From contig NZ_JANADO010000001.1 in the NCBI RefSeq assembly GCF_024199845.1, positions 1,674,001-1,738,000 on the forward strand: 64,000 nucleotides of DNA, given 5' to 3'. Below the pieces are notes generated by a model. It did not search any database and was not told the DNA's origin. It saw only the letters and a program-made list of their open reading frames with translations. Of the stretch, positions 37,695-46,064 are shown one piece after another (within the stretch, counting starts at the first letter, position 1; each line of letters starts with the position of its first letter). This DNA is from Bradyrhizobium sp. CCGB12. GTDB lineage: Bacteria; Pseudomonadota; Alphaproteobacteria; Rhizobiales; Xanthobacteraceae. The position numbers and the translations under genes are program-made.

Positions 37695-38432
37695 CTAGGC
37701 TTCCGGCTGAAACGGCGAAAACGGCCCGGAATAGGACTTCGGCCGCGGCGCCGCATAGGGGCCGAGCCGGGACGTCTTCAGGCCCAGCCGCACCACTGAT
37801 TCTGCCAGTGTGATTGCCGCCGCAACGCCGTCCACCACCGGGAGACCGTGCGTGGAGGCGAGCTCGCCGGCGAGATCGGCCATGCCGGCGCAGCCGAGTA
37901 CGATGGCCTCTGCGCGGTCGTCGCGGATTGCGGCGGTGATCTCCGCGGAGATCTTGCCGACGGCCTCCGTATTGCGCTCCTCGAGCGCGAGCACCGGGAC
38001 CTCGGCGGCGCGGACGCGGGCGCAGCGTTCGGCGAGGCCGTATTTCCTTAAGTTGTGCTCGATCGGAACGACGGAAACACCGAGCGTCGTCACCACGGCG
38101 AAGCGCGCGGCGATCAGGCTCGCCATGTGGAAGCCGGCTTCGCCGATGCCGATCACCGGCGCTTTCGCGGCCGCGCGCGCGGCATCGAGGCCAGTGTCGT
38201 CGAAACAGGCGATGATGTGCGCGTCTGCGCCCTCGCGGTCGGCCTCGCGGATGCAACCGAGCATGCCGGGCACGGCGAAGGCCTCGTCGTAAAATCCCTC
38301 GATCGAAACCGGGCCCATCGCCGGCTGGCGCGCGTCGATTGCGGTGTCGGGCAGCGCGACGCTGCGCGCCGCAGCGGCGATCTTCGCCGTCATCGACGCG
38401 GTGGTGTTGGGATTGACGATGTGCAGTCGCAT
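37695..38432 (-). CDS. Aspartate/glutamate (hydantoin) racemase family protein
   Basis: A 245-residue protein of the Asp/Glu/hydantoin racemase superfamily. It starts MRLHIVNPNTTASMTAKI, typical of hydantoin racemases, has the first catalytic Cys in ADAHIIACFDDTGLDAAR and the second in AIVLGCAGMADL. Such enzymes use two cysteines to invert the alpha-carbon. It starts 5 bases after the stop of the transporter permease, so it is the last gene of that operon and probably acts on the imported compound. Confidence 0.88.
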   Translation of the reverse strand: MRLHIVNPNTTASMTAKIAAAARSVALPDTAIDARQPAMGPVSIEGFYDEAFAVPGMLGCIREADREGADAHIIACFDDTGLDAARAAAKAPVIGIGEAGFHMASLIAARFAVVTTLGVSVVPIEHNLRKYGLAERCARVRAAEVPVLALEERNTEAVGKISAEITAAIRDDRAEAIVLGCAGMADLAGELASTHGLPVVDGVAAAITLAESVVRLGLKTSRLGPYAAPRPKSYSGPFSPFQPEA

Positions 38433-38437
38433 CGCGA

Positions 38438-39316
38438 TCAGACAAGCCCCTTGCCGGCGTCCGAGCCCTTGGCCGCCTGCCGCTTGTTGAGCATGTGGAT
38501 GGTGCCGAGCGCAAGGGTGATCACCGTGAATGAGACGGCCGAGATCACGGTGCCGAGCGCATAGATATCGGGGTTCGTCACGGTGGTGGTGAGGCCCTGG
38601 AGATCGAGCGGCAATGTATTCACGGCCCCGATCGCTTGGCTGGAGCGGGCGAGCTCGTCCCATGACAGCGTGAAGCCGAACAGGCCGATGCCGATCACCG
38701 ATGGCAGGATGATCGGCAGCACGACGTGACGGAATGTCTGCCACGGTGTCGCACCAAGATCGCGCGCGGCTTCTTCGAGGCGCGGGTCAAAGCGGTTGAA
38801 GATCGCGAACATGATCAAAAGGCCAAACGGCAGTGTCCAGGTCAAATGTGCGCCAAGCCCGGAGGTGAGCAGGCCCATCGAGGTCTCGAAGTTCTCGTTC
38901 CAATGCGCCTTGATCAGATCGTCGATGATGCGGAATTCGAGGGAGATGCCGAGCGAGGTGATGATCGAGGGCACGATCAGGCTCGCGATCGCCGAGTAGA
39001 ACAGGATGCTTTGCGCCTTGAACTTACGGCGGAAGGCCATGCCGGCGGCGACCGACAGCACGACGGTGACGATCATCACGATCACGCCCAGCAGCAGTGA
39101 GCGGCGGAAGGCCGCGCCGAGATCGACGATGCCGGTGCCCTGGAACAGTTTTGCGATCCAGAAGGTCGACACGCCATTCATCGGGAAGGTGAGGCCGCCC
39201 TGCGGGCCCTGGAACGACAGCACGTAGATCGCGATCATCGGGCCGTAGAGAAACAGCACATAGGCCGCGAAGAAGATCGCGAGCACGTAGAAAGAGCGCG
39301 GGCGTCCCTCCTTCAT
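38438..39316 (-). CDS. Polyamine-type ABC transporter permease (PotC/PotI-like)
   Basis: A 292-residue permease with about six membrane segments. It starts with FYVLAIFFAAYVLFLYGPMI and has the EAA loop PRLEEAARDLGATPWQTFRHV, as in PotC/PotI proteins. It is the third gene of the operon and is separated from the preceding permease gene by 3 bases. Confidence 0.92.
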   Translation of the reverse strand: MKEGRPRSFYVLAIFFAAYVLFLYGPMIAIYVLSFQGPQGGLTFPMNGVSTFWIAKLFQGTGIVDLGAAFRRSLLLGVIVMIVTVVLSVAAGMAFRRKFKAQSILFYSAIASLIVPSIITSLGISLEFRIIDDLIKAHWNENFETSMGLLTSGLGAHLTWTLPFGLLIMFAIFNRFDPRLEEAARDLGATPWQTFRHVVLPIILPSVIGIGLFGFTLSWDELARSSQAIGAVNTLPLDLQGLTTTVTNPDIYALGTVISAVSFTVITLALGTIHMLNKRQAAKGSDAGKGLV

Positions 39317-39319
39317 GCT

Positions 39320-40273
39320 CTACAGCTCCTTCTTGATGTCGACGATGCGTGACATCATGGTGATGATCAGGAAGGTGATGGCGAGCAGGATCACGGCGTT
39401 GGCCGCTGCTGCGGGGAACTGCAGCGCGTTGACCCGCGTCTCGATGATCTTGCCGGCGGCGGCGATCTGCTGGCCGCCCATCACGCCGATGGTGATGAAG
39501 TCGCCCATCACGATGGTGATGACGAAGATCGAGCCGATCACGATGCCGGGCTTGGCGAGCGGAATGATGACGTTGACCAGCGTCTGGAAGCCGGTCGCGC
39601 CGGCGTCATAGGCGGCTTCGATCAGCGATTTGTCGATACGCACCATCGAGTTGAAGATCGGCACCACCATGAAGAAGGTGAAGAGATGCACCAGCGCCAG
39701 CACTACGGAGAATTCGGAAAACAGCAGCCATTCCACGGGATGGTTGATTAGGCCCGTTTTGACGAGGCCGGAATTGACGAGGCCGTTGCGGCCCAGCAGC
39801 GGAATCCAGGCGATCATGCGGATCACGTTGGAGGTCCAGAACGGGATCGTACAGAGCAGCGACAATCCCATCTGCCAGGTCTTCGACTTGACGTGGAAGG
39901 CGAGGAAGTAGGCGACCCAGAAGCCGATGAAGAGCGTGATCGCCCAGACCATGAAGCAGAGCTTGAGTGTCTTCAGATAGGTCTTGCCGATCGTGCAGAG
40001 ATCGGGGAGTTGCGCGATGCAGCCTTCGAACGTGTCGGTGTAGCCGCGGCCTGAGAAGGCCGGCAGCAATTGGTATTCGTTGTAGTCCCAGAACGAGACG
40101 ATGACGACGAACACCAGCGGAATGAGGAAGAAGGCGAGAAACACCAGCATCATCGGCCCGGCCTGAAGCCAGGAGATGAAGGAGGGCGACAGGCGCGTCA
40201 CTTTCGCGGCGCGTGCTGTGCCCGACCCCGGGATCAAGCCCGGGGTCACCTGTTGCAGGACTTCTTCCGACAT
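39320..40273 (-). CDS. Polyamine-type ABC transporter permease (PotB/PotH-like)
   Basis: A 317-residue permease. The first membrane segment MMLVFLAFFLIPLVFVVIVSFW is followed by a periplasmic loop with a Cys pair (FEGCIAQLPDLCTIG), and the EAA loop is KSLIEAAYDAGATGFQTLVNV. The ATG at 40273 is chosen; a longer open frame is not family-like. It lies 5 bases after the binding-protein stop. Confidence 0.92.
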   Translation of the reverse strand: MSEEVLQQVTPGLIPGSGTARAAKVTRLSPSFISWLQAGPMMLVFLAFFLIPLVFVVIVSFWDYNEYQLLPAFSGRGYTDTFEGCIAQLPDLCTIGKTYLKTLKLCFMVWAITLFIGFWVAYFLAFHVKSKTWQMGLSLLCTIPFWTSNVIRMIAWIPLLGRNGLVNSGLVKTGLINHPVEWLLFSEFSVVLALVHLFTFFMVVPIFNSMVRIDKSLIEAAYDAGATGFQTLVNVIIPLAKPGIVIGSIFVITIVMGDFITIGVMGGQQIAAAGKIIETRVNALQFPAAAANAVILLAITFLIITMMSRIVDIKKEL

Positions 40274-40278
40274 GTCGA

Positions 40279-41568
40279 TTACGCCGCGATGAACTCGTTC
40301 CACTTGCGGACCATGTAGTCGTTCTCGTCCATCACGGCGTTCCAGCACGCGACGCCGCCCATGCGGTCCTCATAGGAGCCGCCGTCGCGCACGGAGCCGG
40401 CCTTCTCCAGCAGCGAGCCGTCGGGCGCCTTGATGTCCTTCTCGGCCGGCTTGCCTTCCATCCAGTAAGCCCACTCGTAGGGCTGCATGTGGGCTTTCGC
40501 GGTCGAGAGCACGGCGGAGTAGTAGCCCTGGCGGTTGAGATACGCGCCGGCATAGCCGGACAGGAACCAGTTCACGAACTCATAGGCCCATTCGAGCTTG
40601 GGGCCCGAGACTCCCTTGGAGACGCAGAAGCCCGAGGCCCAGGAGCGATAGCCTTCCTTGAGCGGCTGGAAGGTGCAGGCAATCCCCATCGAGCGAACCT
40701 TCGTCACCGCAGGCGACCACATCGACTGGATCACGGTCTCGCCCGAGGCCATCAGATTGACGCTCTCGTTGAAGTCCTTCCAGAAGGCACGGAACTGGCC
40801 GGCCTTCTTGGCCTCGGTCATCGCCTTCATGGTGAGATCGATCTCTTCCTTGGTCATGTTGCCCTTGTCGGCGTATTTGTATTTGCCGGAGGCTTCCACG
40901 ACCATCGCGGCGTCCATGATGCCGATCGAGGGGATATTAAGGATCGAGGCCTTGCCCTTGAATTCAGGATTGAGCAGCTCGGACCACGAGCTGATGGGAC
41001 GTTTGATCAGGTCGGGGCGGATGCCGAGCGTGTCGGCGTTGTAGACCGTCGGGATCAGCGTCACGAATTCGGTCGCCGAGGTCGCGAACTTCTTGGAGTC
41101 CTTGCCTTCGAGATAGAGCACCTTCCAGGGCGCGGTGCCCTGGCCGCCGATCTTCTTGCCGTGGGGCGTCTCGCCCTTGGTGAAGACGGGCGTAATGTTG
41201 TCGAATTCCTTGATCTTCCTGGCGTCGAGGGCGAGGATGTTGCCCGACGGCACGATCTTCTTCAGCGAGAAATATTCGGTGTCCAGCACGTCGAAGGAAT
41301 TCGGCTGGGTCATCACGCGCTTGGTGACGTCGTCGGTGGTCGCGGTGATGTATTCGATCTTGATGCCGGTGTCCTTCAGGCACTGCTTGGAGATGTCGTC
41401 GCCCTCGTTCACGGCGGTGCCGAGATAGCGCAGCACCTTCGTTTCCGCCGATTTCACATAGGGAAAGCCGGTAATGGCGCCGGAGCCGGCGGCAAGGCCG
41501 GCGAGTCCAGCGGTGCCCTTGAGCAGCGTGCGGCGGCTGACGCCCTTCGTCCTGGTGGTCTCGGTCAT
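40279..41568 (-). CDS. Polyamine-type ABC transporter binding protein (Tat-exported)
   Basis: A 429-residue periplasmic binding protein of the PotD/PotF type. The N-terminus has a twin-arginine signal, KGVSRRTLLKGTAGLAGLA, so it should be exported folded. The mature part reads LRYLGTAVNEGDDISKQC, and later VLDTEYFSLKKIVPSGNI. AGAGGAGTGA precedes the ATG at 41568. Ligand could be a polyamine, amino acid or hydantoin-type compound; the racemase gene in the same operon favours an amino-acid-like substrate (inference). Confidence 0.9.
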   Translation of the reverse strand: MTETTRTKGVSRRTLLKGTAGLAGLAAGSGAITGFPYVKSAETKVLRYLGTAVNEGDDISKQCLKDTGIKIEYITATTDDVTKRVMTQPNSFDVLDTEYFSLKKIVPSGNILALDARKIKEFDNITPVFTKGETPHGKKIGGQGTAPWKVLYLEGKDSKKFATSATEFVTLIPTVYNADTLGIRPDLIKRPISSWSELLNPEFKGKASILNIPSIGIMDAAMVVEASGKYKYADKGNMTKEEIDLTMKAMTEAKKAGQFRAFWKDFNESVNLMASGETVIQSMWSPAVTKVRSMGIACTFQPLKEGYRSWASGFCVSKGVSGPKLEWAYEFVNWFLSGYAGAYLNRQGYYSAVLSTAKAHMQPYEWAYWMEGKPAEKDIKAPDGSLLEKAGSVRDGGSYEDRMGGVACWNAVMDENDYMVRKWNEFIAA

Positions 41569-41610
41569 ATCAGTCACTCCTCTGTTGCGCATTCCAGTGA
41601 TCGATCGGCG

Positions 41611-42597
41611 CTATTGCAGGCGTTGCGCCTTAGCGGGATCCCAGGTGGCCAGCACGCGATCGCCCGGACGGAACGGATGGACGTCGAAGGTGGCCTCGGG
41701 AACGTGGGAGAACAGGGCGGTGCCGTCCTCGAGCGTGAGCGAGACAGCGATGTAGGAGCCCTGGTACTCGGTCTGGGTCAAAAGAGCCGGTGCGCCAAAC
41801 GCGCCGTCGGCGAACGGCACGATGCCGAGCTGGTCGGCACGCACGGCGATGAGGCTGCCGGCATCGCTCAGCACATTGTGACCGCCGATGAAGCGCGCCA
41901 CGAACTCGGTGCGGGGATGGTGGAAGATGTCGCGGGCTGAGCCCTGCTGCTCGATCCTGCCGTGGTTCATCACCACGATGTGGTCGGCCAGTGCCATCGC
42001 CTCTTCCTGGCCGTGGGTGACCTGGATGAAGCTGATGCCGAGCTCGCGCTGGAGCCGCTTCAATTCGCCGCGCATCCTGACGCGCAGGAACGGATCGAGC
42101 GCGGAAAGCGGCTCGTCGAGCAATAGGATCTGCGGCTCGGTGATCAGCGCGCGGGCGAGCGCCACGCGCTGCTGCTGGCCGCCGGAGAGTTGCGCCGGGA
42201 GACGGCCCGCATATTGGCTCATCGCGACCAGCTCGAGCAATTCGCCGGCACGCTTGTGGCGCGTCGGCTTGTCGATGCCGCGCATCTTCAAGGCGAAGGC
42301 GACATTGTCGAGCACGGTGAGGTGCGGAAACAGCGCGTAGGACTGGAACATCATCGCCGTGCCGCGTTTGGCGGGCTCGAGGTCGGTGACATTCTGCGCG
42401 CCCAGGATGATGTCGCCGGCGCTCACCGCCTCGTGGCCCGCGATCATGCGCAGGGTCGAGGTCTTGCCGCAGCCGGAGGGGCCGAGCAGGCAGCAATAGG
42501 TGCCGGCCGGGATCCTCAGGTTGACGTTATCGACCGCCAGCGTGCTGTCGTAGCGCTTGGTGACGGCGACCAGTTCGAGAGCGGCGGGAGTGGCCAT
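41611..42597 (-). CDS. Polyamine-type ABC transporter ATPase (PotA-like)
   Basis: A 328-residue ATPase. Walker A GPSGCGKT, Q-loop MFQSYALFPH, signature LSGGQQQR, Walker B ILLLDEP and switch THGQEE are intact. The C-terminal 90 residues form a TOBE domain (VRADQLGIVPFADGAF and HVPEATFDVHPFRPGDRVL), as in PotA/MalK-type proteins. It is the first gene of the minus-strand operon and is divergent from a GntR/FCD regulator. Confidence 0.94.
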   Translation of the reverse strand: MATPAALELVAVTKRYDSTLAVDNVNLRIPAGTYCCLLGPSGCGKTSTLRMIAGHEAVSAGDIILGAQNVTDLEPAKRGTAMMFQSYALFPHLTVLDNVAFALKMRGIDKPTRHKRAGELLELVAMSQYAGRLPAQLSGGQQQRVALARALITEPQILLLDEPLSALDPFLRVRMRGELKRLQRELGISFIQVTHGQEEAMALADHIVVMNHGRIEQQGSARDIFHHPRTEFVARFIGGHNVLSDAGSLIAVRADQLGIVPFADGAFGAPALLTQTEYQGSYIAVSLTLEDGTALFSHVPEATFDVHPFRPGDRVLATWDPAKAQRLQ

Positions 42598-42681
42598 GGC
42601 GTGTCCAAGGGAGGGCGATGTTTCCCGCCTCTCTCCGCAAGGTCCGTGCCAACAGCCCGCGTTCGATCAAATTTCATAAAC

Positions 42682-42755
42682 TGTGCAGCGGAGTCAGATC
42701 GTTAGATCGAATCCGGCGCATTTGGCTGCCCGCCCGCTGTGCAGCTGTCTGCACA
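42682..42755. promoter_or_regulatory. Candidate operator in the divergent GntR/ABC promoter region
   Basis: TGTGCAG-CTGT-CTGCACA (42738-42755) is a perfect 7-base inverted repeat with a 4-base spacer. A further TGTGCAG half-site lies at 42682-42688. The region lies between the ATPase gene and the GntR gene, where a GntR/FCD regulator usually binds. Downstream, ATTGTATAAAG (42770) and ATTGGATACAG (42792) form an imperfect direct repeat. Confidence 0.4.
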
Positions 42756-42846
42756 CAAAACGGGCGACAATTGTATAAAGTTTCGCCTGTGATTGGATAC
42801 AGCTCGTCGACTAACATTCGCAGCCGAACGTTGTCGATCGAGCCCG

Positions 42847-43560
42847 ATGTCCATGGCTGCCAAGACCCGCCCGAAATCCGACGCGCCGGACGCGAGCGAT
42901 CGCGTCAGCCGTATCAGGGAGGGCGTGACCGCGGCGATCCTCGAGCACCGCCTGCTCCCCGGCACGAAACTCGGCGAGGACGAGATCGGCGACATCTACG
43001 GCGCCAGCCGTACGCTGGTCCGTACCGCGCTCCAGCAGCTGGCGCATGAGGGCATCGTCAACATCGAGAAGAACCGCGGCGCCTTTGTCGCGCGCCCGAC
43101 GCCCGCGGATGCCCGCGAGGTGTTCGAGGCGCGCCGCTTGATCGAGCCCACCATCGTCGACCATGCCTGCGAAGCGGTTTCACGAGCCTGGCTCGATCGC
43201 CTCCAGCAACATCTCAGCGAGGAGCGCGAGGCCGAGATTCGAGGCGATGCACGCGCCTCGGTGCGGCTCTCCGGCGAGTTTCATCGTCTCGTCGCCGAGA
43301 TGAGCGGCCACAGCATCTATCTCGGTTTCCTCAAGGAGCTGATCGCGCGCTCCTCGCTCATCATCCTGCTCTACCGCCGTCACGACACCCCGGCCTGCGG
43401 TACCGATCATCACGCCGGCATCGTCGCCGCGATCCGAAAACGCGACAGAGAGGCCGCGCGCGCGCAAATGCTGTCACATCTGACCGAGATCGAGGCCGAG
43501 CTGTTCCTGAAAGATCCCGCGGCCGACGAACTGCGGCTCGCGGACGTGCTTGGGGTCTGA
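42847..43560 (+). CDS. GntR family regulator (FadR/FCD type)
   Basis: A 237-residue regulator. The N-terminal winged helix has LGEDEIGDIYGASRTLVRTA and LAHEGIVNIEKNRGAFVARP; the C-terminal FCD domain starts about residue 90 (REVFEARRLIEPTIVDHA) with metal-ligand-type Asp/His residues, including FHRLVAEMSGH and DHHAGIVAAI. FCD regulators bind small acids or amino acids. It faces the polyamine-type transporter operon across a shared promoter region and is probably its regulator. ATG 42847 or 42853 could be the start. Its last 54 bases are duplicated at 44350. Confidence 0.93.
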   Translation: MSMAAKTRPKSDAPDASDRVSRIREGVTAAILEHRLLPGTKLGEDEIGDIYGASRTLVRTALQQLAHEGIVNIEKNRGAFVARPTPADAREVFEARRLIEPTIVDHACEAVSRAWLDRLQQHLSEEREAEIRGDARASVRLSGEFHRLVAEMSGHSIYLGFLKELIARSSLIILLYRRHDTPACGTDHHAGIVAAIRKRDREAARAQMLSHLTEIEAELFLKDPAADELRLADVLGV

Positions 43561-43613
43561 CCCGAACGGATCGCGAGCGCCAGGAGGATCGCAGCCGGAG
43601 CTGCGGCCCCGAT

Positions 43614-43841
43614 TCAGTGGCTGAACTCGCGTTCTGCGGCGAGCCGTCCCTCCGGGGTGATCTCGTAGTCGCCGTTTCGCTTTGTCATCAGCCCTGACCT
43701 GACCATCTCACGCGCAAGCTGTACCGAGCAGACCGGATTGTTGCCCCCTGGGTAGTACAGCCTGTCGTTTCGGACCAGCAAATGGCCGTACAATTGAGCC
43801 TGACGCAATGCCCTGCGCATCCCGGGTGATGGATTTGCCAT
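43614..43841 (-). CDS. Small winged-helix-like protein (75 aa)
   Basis: A 75-residue protein ending VRSGLMTKRNGDYEITPEGR and then LAAEREFSH. This ending resembles the last helix and wing of small winged-helix proteins (E-I-T-P-E-G-R at the wing). The N-terminal half contains GHLLVRNDRLYYPGG. No membrane segment. Family not recognised, but composition and length look genuine. It lies between the GntR gene and a decayed oxidoreductase region. Confidence 0.6.
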   Translation of the reverse strand: MANPSPGMRRALRQAQLYGHLLVRNDRLYYPGGNNPVCSVQLAREMVRSGLMTKRNGDYEITPEGRLAAEREFSH

Positions 43842-43875
43842 GCCGGTTTAAGCGCCAGCGCGATGAAGGTTCCTA

Positions 43876-44318
43876 ATGGACGTGGGGACCGCAAGGGCGT
43901 TTTCCCTCGGCGGGGCAGGTAGTGGAGCAGGCAGGAACCCTCGTTCTGCCGTCGCCTTCATTGGCCGCAGCCCCGGCGAGGAGCAGCTCTTCCTCGTCAG
44001 CGGCGACTCTGGACAGGGCATCACGGCGAGTGAGCTCGCGGCCGTCGAACGTCTGCGTCTGCGGCCAGGGGAGGGGCGCATTGTCCGCAGCTGCCTGAAA
44101 AAGATCGCGGCGTGCCGGGACCGGAACGGACATTTGCAACTGCATTCGGCAAGCTGCACCCATCTCGGCTGCGTCGTGCACTGGAATGCGCTGGAGCAGT
44201 GTTGGGACTGCCCGTGCCACGGGTCGCAGTTTGCACCCGCGGCACCGCGCTCAACGGCCCAGCTGTTTCGCCGCTCGGCGAGGTCGACAAGCCCGCCAAT
44301 CTTGAAGCCGCGGAGTGA
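43876..44318 (+). pseudogene. Remnant of a FAD oxidoreductase with Rieske domain
   Basis: The frame contains [20 protein letters not shown], the C-terminal part of a DadA-like FAD domain, and then a Rieske [2Fe-2S] domain, with [10 protein letters not shown] and [10 protein letters not shown] as iron ligands. The FAD-binding N-terminal domain is absent. Family members have a long linker between DSGQGIT and the Rieske domain, but here they join after about 15 residues, so an internal deletion is likely. At about 44239 one base is missing: the ending [18 protein letters not shown] continues in another frame to a stop at 44318. The result is a doubly damaged, non-functional fragment. Confidence 0.72.
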
Positions 44319-44349
44319 GCGGCAGTCCCGTAGGAAGGTGCGGCCAGGC

Positions 44350-44403
44350 TTGAAGTATCCCGCCGCCGACGAGCTGCGGCTCGCGGACGTGGTTGGCGCG
44401 TGA
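44350..44403 (+). pseudogene. Duplicated 3' end of the GntR/FCD gene
   Basis: These 54 bases, encoding [16 protein letters not shown] and a stop, are nearly identical to 43507-43560, the end of the GntR gene ([16 protein letters not shown] and stop). The similarity continues for a few bases past both stops (CGCGAGC) but not upstream. It is the tail of a lost GntR paralogue or the footprint of a duplication. Confidence 0.65.
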
Positions 44404-44423
44404 GCGAACCGCGCGCGAGCCGG

Positions 44424-44633
44424 CTATGGCAACGAAGATCGTTCGTTTCGCCTGATGATCTTCAGCACGAGCAAGCCAATGCCAAGCACCAGGAAGAGAA
44501 CGCCGAAGAACGTCGTGCCGTCGGATTCGAAGGTCATGCCGACCGCGGTCAGCAGGCATCCGATGATGATTGCGAAGAGCCCGCCGAGCTTCTTGACCAG
44601 CAGGACATGTCCGTCACTCGTTTGTGCCACCAT
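44424..44633 (-). CDS. Small membrane protein (69 aa)
   Basis: Two membrane segments, LGGLFAIIIGCLLTAVGMTF and FFGVLFLVLGIGLLVLKII, are separated by a short acidic loop; the end is basic (RRNERSSLP). GAGG lies 6 bases before ATG 44633, preferred to a GTG at 44648. The predicted topology is a hairpin with both ends in the cytoplasm. Function unknown. Confidence 0.7.
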   Translation of the reverse strand: MVAQTSDGHVLLVKKLGGLFAIIIGCLLTAVGMTFESDGTTFFGVLFLVLGIGLLVLKIIRRNERSSLP

Positions 44634-45004
44634 GTTAAGCCTCGTCACTTGATATGCGGCCTGTCAGGTCGCGCCCTGGCGCCCATCATCTTCCGTCGCG
44701 GACCGCGAGCTATCGTACTCTCGTGCAAGGCGTCTGCAATCTCGCGTTGATCACTTGTCGAACGCGATTTCGGCTTTTTGATTAGAGTTCGACGCAAGCG
44801 AGACAGTAGTGCTTACGTACTTGTCGAAAAAGTCCTGCTTCATCGCGCTGTCGCTGGATTCCTCTTGGAGCCGTATGGCTGAGATGCAAAATCGCCCTAT
44901 GGTTGCAAATTGACTCGTCTCGGACATCGGAATCAACTGGCGCGTAAGCGTCGAGTTCTAGAACGGAGCCGACAGCAGTTGAATCCGTTCTGCGGAGTGC
45001 GGCC
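44634..45004. other. Gene-free stretch upstream of glutaminase
   Basis: About 370 bases with short frames only, none with a ribosome-binding site and sensible composition. It must contain the promoter of the glutaminase operon. GTTCTAGAAC, a 10-base palindrome, lies about 55 bases before the glutaminase start. Confidence 0.5.
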
Positions 45005-46000
45005 ATGGCGCTACCTCTGGCTGACGAACGAGAGACAGCTTACGTCTCTACAGGTCACTTGCCCGGTCCAGAGACCGTGCAGTCGCTGGTGAACGAGGCG
45101 CAGCGGCGATTCAAGTCAATTCATGACGGAACCAACTCACAGGTCTACCCGGCGCTGGCCCGCGTGCCGAGCGAGCTGTTCGGGGTCTGTGTCGTCGGAA
45201 ACAGCGGGCAGGTCTACGGTGCCGGCGACGTCGAGTACGAATTCTCCATCATGAGCGTGTCAAAACCGTTCCTGTTCGCGCTGGTCTGCGAGACCATCGG
45301 GCCGGAAGAGGCGCGCGCCAGGCTCGGTGCGAATGCGACCGGGCTTCCATTCAACTCGCTTGCCGCGATCGAGCAGGGCAGCGGCCGCACCAACCCGATG
45401 GTGAATGCCGGTGCGATTGCGACAACCAGCCTCGCACCGGGCGCCAGCGTTGCGGCGCGGTGGGCATTCATCCATGACGGATTGTCGCGCTTCGCAGGTC
45501 GTAAGCTGCCTCTCAATGAAGACGTCTATGCGTCAGCGTCGCAGACCAATTTCCGCAACCGCAGCATCGCGCGGCTGCTGGAGAGCTATGACCGCATCTA
45601 TTGCGACGCAAAGGAAGCGACCGATCTCTACACGCGGCAATGCTCGCTGAACGTCAGCGCGCGGGATCTCGCGGTGATGGGCGCGACGCTCGCCGATGGC
45701 GGCGTCAATCCGGTCACGAAGCAGCGCGTGGTCGAAGCCTCGGTCTGCCACTATGCGCTCGCCGTGATGATCACGGCCGGCCTCTACGAGACCTCGGGCG
45801 ACTGGCTCTACGACATCGGCCTGCCCGGCAAGAGCGGAATCGGCGGCGGCATCGTCGCGGTGTCTCCGGGAAAGGGCGGCTTCGGCACCTTTGCACCGCC
45901 GCTCGACGCCGCTGGAAACAGCGTGCGAGGACAGCTCGCCGCAAAGTTCTTGTCGCAGCGGCTCGGCATGGATCTGTTCGTATCGCAACCTGAGCCATGA
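45005..46000 (+). CDS. glsA: Glutaminase
   Basis: A 331-residue glutaminase of the serine-dependent (beta-lactamase-like) family, hydrolysing glutamine to glutamate and ammonia. The catalytic S-x-x-K is S84-V-S-K87 (SIMSVSKPF). Other family blocks are GRTNPMVNAGAI, NFRNRSIARLLES and the C-terminal GKSGIGGGIVAVSPGKGGFG. Ammonia production by this enzyme supports acid resistance in enterobacteria. Here it heads a run of five plus-strand genes with an MFS exporter, a HdeD-family protein and an exported amidohydrolase. Confidence 0.95.
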   Translation: MALPLADERETAYVSTGHLPGPETVQSLVNEAQRRFKSIHDGTNSQVYPALARVPSELFGVCVVGNSGQVYGAGDVEYEFSIMSVSKPFLFALVCETIGPEEARARLGANATGLPFNSLAAIEQGSGRTNPMVNAGAIATTSLAPGASVAARWAFIHDGLSRFAGRKLPLNEDVYASASQTNFRNRSIARLLESYDRIYCDAKEATDLYTRQCSLNVSARDLAVMGATLADGGVNPVTKQRVVEASVCHYALAVMITAGLYETSGDWLYDIGLPGKSGIGGGIVAVSPGKGGFGTFAPPLDAAGNSVRGQLAAKFLSQRLGMDLFVSQPEP

Positions 46001-46064
46001 ATGCTGAAGAGATCGGCGGGCTTCGGCCTGACCGATGGCAACGCCGATCAAGCCGGAGGACGTC

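Noticed and set aside
43849-43873. Possible GGAAC-type stress promoter for the 75-aa gene
   Set aside because: The -10-like part (CTTA) does not fit and lies only about 8 bases from the start codon.
44948-44960. GTTCTAGAAC palindrome upstream of glutaminase as an ECF promoter
   Set aside because: No correctly spaced CGTT follows; the nearest is about 21 bases away.
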